Shown: piece by piece, positions 1 to 4,897 of the stretch
Position numbering within the stretch: the stretch's first letter is position 1
Layout: the number at the start of each line of letters is the position of its first letter
Source of the DNA: an uncultured bacterium
Lineage (GTDB): Bacteria > Actinomycetota > Coriobacteriia > Coriobacteriales > Coriobacteriaceae
Length of the DNA stretch: 6,748 nucleotides
Assembly (NCBI GenBank): GCA_905215225.1
Contig: CAJMPM010000080.1
Span: forward strand, 1 to 6,748
Direction of reading: 5' to 3'
Program-made: the position numbers and the translations under genes
Notes under the pieces: model-generated
What the model was told of the DNA's origin: nothing
Database searches by the model: none
What the model saw: the letters and a program-made list of their open reading frames with translations, nothing else

Positions 1-872
1 GCCGCGAATGATTGCCGCTGCGCGTCGCGCCAACGGCTCAAAACGTCAATCAGGGTCGAGGGCAATGCAACATCCCTGCCCCTGTCGGTCTTGGGCTGCT
101 TGATATAGGCACCGCCCTTGCCCAACCCAACGGCTCGCCTTACCCAGATAACGCGGTTGTCCGTATCGAGGTCGCGCCATTGAAGCCCGCATATCTCGCC
201 CCTGCGCATGCCCGTATAAAGCGCGATATAGGCCGCGACCAGAACGGGGGATAGCTCTAGAGTGCCCATCTTGGAAAGCAGCGCGGTTCTCTCGCCAATA
301 TCAAGCGAGTTAATGCCCTCTTTCTTGTTCACGCGCTTTGGCGGCTTCACAAGGGCTAGCGGGTTCCTGTCAATCGCCCCGACTGCTACGGCATCGTTTA
401 GAACCATCTTTAGAAGCCGGTAAGCCTTGCACACCATGGATGAAGAAAGCCCCTCGCTAACCAAGTCGGCAATCCACCTTTCGCCGTCCTTGGGCTGTAG
501 GTCTTTAAGGGCGGTGCCGGTAAAAGCGTCCTCGATATGCTTTAGTGAAGTCCGGTAGCTGCTAATCGTAGAAGCTTCTATTGCCTTGGTGGATTCTTTG
601 GCATCTATGAACTGTGCCACGTATTCGGGCACTGGCATATCGGATACGGCAAGATTGCCGCTGCTGTTCTTTACGCTTTCGGCATGTTCGCGTTCCATTT
701 CGTTTCGGAACGCGGTTAGTTCTGCTTTTGCCGCACGAATTCCCGTAGCTTGAAGTGTTCGCGTGATATAGCGCCGCTTGTGGTTAGCGTCGCGGTAGGA
801 AAGCCGCCCACGAAACTTGCCGCGCTTCTTATCCTCGATTAGTTCTTGACCTGTGTAGTAAAGCGCGCCCAT
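1..872 (-). CDS. Tyrosine site-specific integrase, C-terminus beyond window edge
   Basis: Phage/ICE-type tyrosine recombinase that integrates and excises its element at a tRNA gene. It reads leftward from an ATG at 872-870 and stays open to base 1, giving about 290 codons. Residues about 1-65 are a basic arm-binding-type N-terminus (FRGRLSYRD, KRRYITRTL). Residues about 75-170 look like the helical core-binding (SAM-like) domain, ending in VGAIDRNPL. The catalytic domain follows: box I is YTGMRRGEICGLQW with the predicted catalytic Arg at 223, and the beta-hairpin Lys lies in QPKTDRGRDVALP (Lys261). The HxxR box and the nucleophilic Tyr lie to the left of the window, so activity cannot be judged. 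The start is supported by GAGGGG seven bases upstream. Lower GC than the genes at 1736-6748 and the neighbouring tRNA remnant both fit horizontal transfer. The family call is firm; the element type (prophage or conjugative) is not visible. Confidence 0.95.
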   Translation of the reverse strand, partial: MGALYYTGQELIEDKKRGKFRGRLSYRDANHKRRYITRTLQATGIRAAKAELTAFRNEMEREHAESVKNSSGNLAVSDMPVPEYVAQFIDAKESTKAIEASTISSYRTSLKHIEDAFTGTALKDLQPKDGERWIADLVSEGLSSSMVCKAYRLLKMVLNDAVAVGAIDRNPLALVKPPKRVNKKEGINSLDIGERTALLSKMGTLELSPVLVAAYIALYTGMRRGEICGLQWRDLDTDNRVIWVRRAVGLGKGGAYIKQPKTDRGRDVALPSTLIDVLSRWRDAQRQSFA

Positions 873-879
873 AGCTATA

Positions 880-885
880 CCCCTC
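880..885 (-). promoter_or_regulatory. Ribosome binding site of the integrase
   Basis: On the minus strand GAGGGG lies seven bases before the ATG at 872. This is good Shine-Dalgarno spacing and fixes the integrase start. Confidence 0.7.
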
Positions 886-910
886 AAGCAATCTTCACAA
901 ATCCATGTTT

Positions 911-937
911 GTAGCTACGTTGTAGCAGCTATGTAGC
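911..937. repeat. Three GTAGC direct repeats at 11-bp phase
   Basis: GTAGC occurs at 911-915, 922-926 and 933-937, exactly 11 bp apart, so all three face about the same side of the helix. They lie 39-65 bp upstream of the integrase start, where its promoter should be. The pattern suggests a protein-binding array for integrase, excisionase or a repressor. The phasing is seen directly; the role is inferred. Confidence 0.5.
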
Positions 938-980
938 AAATCATCATTTCAAACATTGCCCAAGCTTCGCTATACGCTAC

Positions 981-1044
981 GGCACCACATGAACAGAGTG
1001 AACAAAACACCTACTCAAACACTATGGTACCACATGAACAAAAC
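981..1044. repeat. Direct repeats near element end, candidate integrase arm sites
   Basis: A 15-base motif, GGYACCACATGAACA, occurs at 981-995 (Y=C) and 1026-1040 (Y=T), 45 bp apart. A second 10-base motif, TGAACAAAAC, occurs at 999-1008 and 1035-1044, and TGAACA alone is also at 990-995. They sit between the integrase gene and the tRNA crossover region, where tyrosine integrases commonly bind arm-type sites. The repeats are seen directly; the binding role is inferred. Confidence 0.5.
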
Positions 1045-1080
1045 GTTATAGCATTGGAGCAACGAAAGAATGAAAATGAC

Positions 1081-1126
1081 TCTCATAACCCGGAGGTCGT
1101 AGGTTCAAATCCTGCCCCCGCGACCA
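1081..1126 (+). pseudogene. 3' part of initiator tRNA-Met (CAT), attachment-site remnant
   Basis: Starting at the anticodon loop this matches the 3' half of a tRNA: loop CTCATAA at 1082-1088 with anticodon CAT at 1084-1086, 3' anticodon strand CCCGG, variable loop AGGTC, T-arm GTAGG/TTCAAAT/CCTGC at 1099-1115, acceptor strand CCCCGCG at 1116-1122, then A and an encoded CCA at 1124-1126. The CCC at 1089-1091 is what the three G-C pairs of an initiator tRNA require, so fMet is favoured over elongator Met. Upstream bases cannot form the 5' anticodon strand, D-arm or acceptor strand, so this is not a functional tRNA. Next to an integrase it is best read as the attachment-site copy left when an element integrated into the tRNA gene. 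The intact gene should lie at the element's other end, left of the window. Confidence 0.85.
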
Positions 1127-1135
1127 AGAACTTGC

Positions 1136-1165
1136 AGCTCGTCGGCCTAGCCGGCGAGCTTTTTT
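1136..1165 (+). terminator. Rho-independent terminator of the former tRNA gene
   Basis: An 11-bp stem, AGCTCGTCGGC (1136-1146) with GCCGGCGAGCT (1150-1160), contains one G-T pair, has a CTA loop, and is followed by TTTTT at 1161-1165. It starts 10 bases after the tRNA CCA end, so it probably terminated tRNA transcription before the element separated it from the tRNA promoter. Confidence 0.85.
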
Positions 1166-1215
1166 CTTATCCCGGGATCGTTTCTTCGGTTCAATTCTCA
1201 GCCTCTCAATCAAAG

Positions 1216-1598
1216 ATCTCGATCTGTAACACCAAGACCCGATTTGGGCGGCTAGGTGTTACAGATCGAGATATACCGGCGGTTTGGGCCGCGTTTGTCT
1301 AAATCTGTAACACGAGGGACGGATTTTGCCGGGCAGCTGTTACAGATTGAGATTTTCTAGCAGGTGGGTCCCGTTTGTCTTGATCCGTAACATCTGGGGC
1401 CCATTTTGCCGAGTAACTGTTACAGATTGAGATCTTTCGGCAGGCTAGATTGGTTTGTCTCGATCTGTAACAGGTGGGGGTCAAAAGTTGGCCTAGCTGT
1501 TACAGATCTAGATTGTTGAGGATGGGTTGAGAGGAACGTCTTGATCTGTAACAGCAAGACCCGGTTTTGCCGAGTAACTGTTACAGATTGAGACAAAC
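1216..1598. repeat. Tandem array of five ~80-bp inverted-repeat units
   Basis: Five units each have a left arm like GTCTCGATCTGTAACA and a right arm like TGTTACAGATTGAGAT. Arms are at 1216-1232/1256-1272, 1297-1312/1338-1353, 1377-1392/1418-1433, 1457-1472/1498-1513 and 1538-1553/1579-1594. Measured from GTAACA to TGTTAC, the inner gap is exactly 25 nt in all five units, and the repeat period is 81, 80, 80 and 81. Unit 1 has 17-bp perfect arms. Left arms of units 2-4 are preceded by GTTT, and the final right arm ends in the mirror image, ACAAAC. Inner loops vary, but three carry TTTTGCC in the same place. There is no poly-T after the stems, no convincing ORF, and no identical-repeat/unique-spacer pattern of CRISPR. 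Possible roles are a structured RNA, a protein-binding array or a REP/MITE-like expansion. I do not recognise the family. Confidence 0.85.
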
Positions 1599-1722
1599 CG
1601 ACGGGCCGTCCCGCCCCATCCACCTGCCGCCACCTGATATTCGCCGATTTTCGTTGTGCCGCCGTGCTCTCATGCCATATCCTCTAGACAACTACGCGGC
1701 ACCATCGCCGCCGCGCCTACAA

Positions 1723-1728
1723 GAGAGG
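1723..1728 (+). promoter_or_regulatory. Ribosome binding site deciding the reductase start
   Basis: GAGAGG lies one base before an ATG at 1730, which is too close, and seven bases before the ATG at 1736, which is ideal. This favours the second ATG as the true start. Confidence 0.7.
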
Positions 1729-1735
1729 AATGTCC

Positions 1736-3766
1736 ATGACCACACCTGCATCCAAACTGCTCCAGCCCATTACGGTTGGCCCCCTTGAGCTCAAAAACCG
1801 CATTATGTTCCCGCCGCTGACCACCGGCTACGAGGAACGTGACGGCTCCATTGGCGAGCGCAGCCTGGCTTTTTACGAGCGCTTGGCCCGTGGCGGCGTG
1901 AGCTACATCGTCATCGGCGACGTCGCTCCCGTTATGACCGCGAGCCCCACGCCCAAGCTGGCGACCGACGCCCAGATTCCCACGTTTAAGGCACTGGCCG
2001 ACGCCGTCCACAAGCACGGTGCCAAGGTCGCGCTGCAGCTGTTCCACCCCGAGTACGACGTGCCCGGCGTCGGCCGCATGGTCATGGGATCCATGGCCGC
2101 CGCCAAGGCCGCGCAGGAAGCCAAGGCCGCCGGTGACGAGGAGACCTTTGCCGCCAAGATGGCCGAGTCCAACGAGATCCGCAACCAGGCCTACGCCAAG
2201 CTGCACCACGACATGCAGCACTTTGTGAACGAGGCGAGTGTGGAGCAGCTCACCCAGATCAAGGAGGCTATCGCCGCCTCGGCCGCTCGCGCGCAGCAGG
2301 CCGGCATCGACGCCATCGAGGTCCACGGCGACCGCTTGGTGGGTTCGCTGTGCTCGGCCATCCTCAACCAGCGCACCGACGAGTACGGCGGCTCGTTCGA
2401 GAACCGCGTTCGCAACGCGCTGGAGGTCGTCGCTGCCATTAAGGAAGCCGCGCCGCAGCTGATGGTGGAGTACAAGCTCCCCGTGATCATGGAGAACCCC
2501 GACGGCACGCCGCGCGGCAAGGGCGGCCTGCAGCCCGACGAGGCCTGCGAGTTCGCCAAGCTGCTCGAGTGCGCGGGCATCGATATGATCCAGGTCGCAC
2601 AGGCCAACCACACCGGCAACATGGGCGACACCATTCCGCCCATGGGCGCCATGCCCTACAACTGGACGCTGCCCGTGGCCGAGCGCGTCAAGGCCCTGGT
2701 CTCCGTGCCGGTGGCAACCGTCGGTCGTGTTGTCTCGGTCGAGGCCGGCGAGAAGATTCTGGAAGACGGCGCGGCCGACATCATCGCCTATGGCCGCTCG
2801 CTCATGTGCGACCCCGACATTGCGCTGAAGGCCGCCACGGGTGAGCCCATCCGCGAGTGCCTCAACTGCAACAAGGGCTGCGTCGACGCGATTCAAAACC
2901 GCAAGTACATCTCGTGCGTGCTCAATGCCGAGAACGGCGACGAGGCGACCATCGCCATCAAGCCGGGCGAGGGCGACAAGAAGATCGCCGTGGTGGGCGG
3001 CGGTATTGCCGGCCTGGAGGCCGCGCGCGTGGCGGCCAAGCGCGGCTACGACGTGACCGTCTACGAGGCGAGCGACCATCTGGGCGGCCAGATTGTGCTG
3101 GCGGCCGCGCCTCCGCGCAAGGACGAGATCATGCGCTCGGTCGAGTACTACGAGAAGATTCTGCCTGGCCTGGGCGTGAAGGTCGAGCTCAACCATGCCG
3201 CTACCGCCGAGGACCTCAACGCCGCCGACGCCGCGATTGTGGCCGTGGGCGCGCACGACGTGGTCATTCCCGTTCCGGGTGCCGATTCGGACAAGGTTGT
3301 CTCGAGCTGGGACGTGCTGGCCGGCAAGGTGGAGCTCAGTGGCCGCGTCGCCGTCATTGGCGGCGGCCTGGTGGGCACCGAGACTGCCGAGTACCTGCTG
3401 CAGCACGGCTGCGAGGTGGCGATCGTGGAGATGCTCGATAAGATCGCCGCGGGCGAGTCCGAGACCATTCTGCCGCTGATTATGAGCGACTTTGCCGAGC
3501 ATAACGTGGAGCAGCATGTTAAGACCCGCCTGACCGCCATTACCGACGAGGGCGTGGAGGCCGTTCGCACCACCGAGGACGGCGCCGAGGAGCCGGTGAA
3601 GATCGCCTGCGATTACGTGGTGATGGCCGTGGGTTCCAAGGCCAACGCGTTTGACCTGGACGGCGTGACGGTGCCCGTGACCTGCGTGGGCGACTGCTCG
3701 GGCGAGCGCACCGCCGACATTGCGAGCGCCATTCGCACGGCGTATCACGCGGCCAACGAGCTGTAG
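1736..3766 (+). CDS. Old-yellow-enzyme-type NAD(P)H:flavin oxidoreductase with 4Fe-4S and FAD domains (BaiCD/2,4-dienoyl-CoA reductase-like)
   Basis: Predicted cytoplasmic 676-residue reductase of the multidomain family that includes BaiCD/BaiH of bile-acid 7-dehydroxylation, FadH and trimethylamine dehydrogenase. These move electrons from NAD(P)H through FAD and a 4Fe-4S cluster to FMN, usually to reduce an activated C=C bond. Residues about 7-365 are the FMN TIM barrel (start LLQPITVGPLELKNRI; YGGSFENR at 217-224). The cluster motif is C-x2-C-x3-C-x11-C at Cys375, 378, 382 and 394. GGGIAG at 421-426 is the FAD-binding loop, GGGLVG at 542-547 the NAD(P)H loop, and VGDCSG near the C-terminus the second FAD contact. 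All domains are intact and the length is slightly above the family norm. Two oddities: HGDRLVG at 197-203 replaces the usual H-x-x-[H/N]-G-Y-type active site, and residues 109-165 hold an Ala/Glu/Lys-rich insertion. The gene stands alone, with a terminator behind it. The substrate cannot be read from sequence; bile acid, enoate or plant phenolic are all possible. Confidence 0.93.
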   Translation: MTTPASKLLQPITVGPLELKNRIMFPPLTTGYEERDGSIGERSLAFYERLARGGVSYIVIGDVAPVMTASPTPKLATDAQIPTFKALADAVHKHGAKVALQLFHPEYDVPGVGRMVMGSMAAAKAAQEAKAAGDEETFAAKMAESNEIRNQAYAKLHHDMQHFVNEASVEQLTQIKEAIAASAARAQQAGIDAIEVHGDRLVGSLCSAILNQRTDEYGGSFENRVRNALEVVAAIKEAAPQLMVEYKLPVIMENPDGTPRGKGGLQPDEACEFAKLLECAGIDMIQVAQANHTGNMGDTIPPMGAMPYNWTLPVAERVKALVSVPVATVGRVVSVEAGEKILEDGAADIIAYGRSLMCDPDIALKAATGEPIRECLNCNKGCVDAIQNRKYISCVLNAENGDEATIAIKPGEGDKKIAVVGGGIAGLEAARVAAKRGYDVTVYEASDHLGGQIVLAAAPPRKDEIMRSVEYYEKILPGLGVKVELNHAATAEDLNAADAAIVAVGAHDVVIPVPGADSDKVVSSWDVLAGKVELSGRVAVIGGGLVGTETAEYLLQHGCEVAIVEMLDKIAAGESETILPLIMSDFAEHNVEQHVKTRLTAITDEGVEAVRTTEDGAEEPVKIACDYVVMAVGSKANAFDLDGVTVPVTCVGDCSGERTADIASAIRTAYHAANEL

Positions 3767-3841
3767 TTGAACATCGCGGCCAGGCGGGGCGGTAGCACGG
3801 ATCCGTCTCGCCCGGCTGTGTCCCGTTGGGTGTCAACCGGT

Positions 3842-3882
3842 GCGGGGCCTGCAAGCGCAGCAGGTCCCGCCCTTTTTGTTTT
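3842..3882 (+). terminator. Rho-independent terminator after the reductase
   Basis: The stem is GCGGGGCCTGC (3842-3852) with GCAGGTCCCGC (3860-3870), 11 bp including one G-T pair, with a 7-nt loop. It is followed by CC, TTTTT, G and TTTT. It lies 75 bp after the reductase stop and closes a single-gene unit. Confidence 0.88.
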
Positions 3883-4206
3883 GCTCCGGTGGATGGCAAT
3901 GCGCGGTAATCATGAGGAGTGAGGACGTCTACTGCCTTGCAGATCACTCAAAAATATTGGGGGAGGGGTTAATAATTATATCCTCTATACCAAAGGACAT
4001 AAAGAGATGCCAATTTTGTTGACAAGCGAATGACGATTGGCTGCGAGTCAGCTACCAGCGTAAATAATCGATAAAGAAATGTCGTAAATTGGTGCCAAAT
4101 GCCCAGATAACGCCGCGTCTATTTTAATTAACTGCTTTGAGCAAACAGTAAAATGCTACTATCTAACTTGCACGTAAGAAAGCAGATTAACGGTTAAGGC
4201 TAAGAA
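3883..4206. other. AT-rich intergenic region with no supported gene
   Basis: Composition drops sharply: 21 of 60 bases are G+C at 3961-4020. It has no RNA family or credible ORF that I recognise. It holds a TTGACA at 4019-4024 without a matching -10, a TTGG-TG-CCAA dyad at 4089-4098, and a weak promoter-like pair near 4137-4162. It most likely contains the promoter and control region of the small DNA-binding protein that follows. Confidence 0.5.
4137..4162 (+). promoter_or_regulatory. Weak promoter candidate for the small HTH gene
   Basis: TTGAGC at 4137-4142 is followed after 14 bases by TACTAT at 4157-4162. Spacing is short and both boxes are imperfect, and TAAAAT at 4149-4154 is an alternative -10. 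The position, 45-70 bp before the gene, is plausible, but the call is tentative. Confidence 0.25.
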
Positions 4207-4611
4207 GTGGCAGGTATGTCGGAAGCAACTAGGACTCGCACGCATGCGCCCGAGGTTAGGCAGCGCGCCGTCGAGATCCTCCAAGAGGGGGTCGGTCATC
4301 GCGCCCTCGCCGCGGAGCTTGGCATTCCCCAGGCCACGGCTCGTCAGTGGGCCCGCGCGTATGCCGTGGGCGGTGCCGACGCCGTTCTCAACGCCGGTTC
4401 GCATCATCACACCTATTCGTACGACGTAAAGCTCGCCGTGGTTAAGGACCGTTTGGAAAACGGCCTGACGGTTCGCGAGGCTATGATCAAGCACAAGATT
4501 CCCAGCGAGTCTTCAGTCAAGGCTTGGTGCCGCCAGTATCGCGAGAGCGGTGAGTCCGCGCTGGTCGATAAGCCGCGCGGTCGCAAGCCGCGCGTTAAAA
4601 AGGCGGAATAG
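4207..4611 (+). CDS. Small double helix-turn-helix protein, IS3/IS150 OrfA-like, stand-alone
   Basis: A 134-residue basic DNA-binding protein. One helix-turn-helix segment spans about residues 14-55 (HRALAAELGIPQATARQWAR) and a second about 72-115 (TVREAMIKHKIPSESSVKAW). The basic tail KPRGRKPRVKK at 122-132 looks like an AT-hook. This order matches InsJ-type first frames of IS3/IS150 elements, but the leucine-zipper C-terminus of those proteins is absent. No DDE transposase frame follows; a terminator begins 12 bases after the stop, and I saw no flanking inverted repeats. It may be a transposase remnant or a domesticated regulator; its target is unknown. The start is uncertain: GTG at 4207 has AAGG seven bases upstream, while ATG at 4216 has only the imperfect AAGTGG. 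It lies on the same strand as both neighbours but in its own unit. Confidence 0.8.
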   Translation: MAGMSEATRTRTHAPEVRQRAVEILQEGVGHRALAAELGIPQATARQWARAYAVGGADAVLNAGSHHHTYSYDVKLAVVKDRLENGLTVREAMIKHKIPSESSVKAWCRQYRESGESALVDKPRGRKPRVKKAE

Positions 4612-4623
4612 CAAACGGGATGG

Positions 4624-4646
4624 TGCGCCCACAGGGGCGCATTTTT
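4624..4646 (+). terminator. Rho-independent terminator after the HTH gene
   Basis: A 7-bp GC-rich stem, TGCGCCC (4624-4630) with GGGCGCA (4635-4641), has an ACAG loop and is followed by TTTTT at 4642-4646. It starts 12 bases after the stop at 4611 and so separates this gene from the membrane-subunit gene. Confidence 0.9.
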
Positions 4647-4842
4647 CTTGCCGCGCCAACTTTTTGGACCGGCGCGAGCCTGTCGGGACATCCTCCAAAG
4701 TGGCCAATAAACCGCGCGCAGTGGCCCGCGCGCCTGTCGCTGCGATAGGGGAGCGTCGCCTCTCTGCTCCAAAGCGGACAGACTCCTTACCCCGTACGCC
4801 TAAAACTCCCCAGTTGACCGAAAACCTGCCGCCGCTACTCCT

Positions 4843-4869
4843 CAATTGAGCTATAACGTTAAACAATTG
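4843..4869. promoter_or_regulatory. Paired CAATTG boxes upstream of the membrane-subunit gene
   Basis: CAATTG occurs at 4843-4848 and 4864-4869, 21 bp apart (two helical turns), flanking TATAAC at 4852-4857 and the palindrome AACGTT at 4855-4860. TATAAC is a plausible -10 box, but no good -35 lies at normal distance. An operator overlapping the promoter is possible. The motif is seen; its function is inferred. Confidence 0.3.
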
Positions 4870-4883
4870 CAGCGTTTTTGCAT

Positions 4884-4890
4884 GGGGGAG
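4884..4890 (+). promoter_or_regulatory. Ribosome binding site of the membrane-subunit gene
   Basis: GGGGGAG lies seven bases before the ATG at 4898. A competing ATG at 4893 is too close and in another frame, so this site fixes the start. Confidence 0.75.
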
Positions 4891-4897
4891 TGATGGT

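Noticed and set aside
12..254. 80-codon + strand ORF
   Set aside because: It lies opposite the integrase catalytic domain and has no independent support.
1050..1126. Complete functional tRNA-Met
   Set aside because: TGGAGCAA at 1055-1062 mimics a D-arm, but there is no partner strand, the anticodon stem lacks its 5' strand, and nothing pairs with the acceptor strand.
1216..1598. CRISPR array
   Set aside because: The repeated motif alternates in orientation, arms vary between copies, gaps share sequence with each other, and no cas gene is near.
1024..1623. Three small ORFs (1024-1302 +, 1299-1484 -, 1420-1623 -) over the tRNA remnant and palindrome array
   Set aside because: They translate repeat units (recurring LLQI and SVTA pieces) and the tRNA. 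They have no good ribosome binding site and no domains, and overlap structured repeats.
1670..3748. A 692-codon antisense reading frame opposite the reductase
   Set aside because: It is a shadow of GC-rich codon use. Its translation is His/Gly/Ala/Val-rich with no recognisable domain, while the sense frame has full family motifs and a ribosome binding site.
3801..3810. Palindrome ACGGATCCGT after the reductase
   Set aside because: A 10-bp palindrome is weak on its own. It lies between the stop and the terminator, with nothing to suggest an operator.
3840..4022. 60-codon + strand ORF after the reductase
   Set aside because: It begins inside the terminator hairpin. An internal ATG at 3912 has no supporting ribosome site or recognisable protein.
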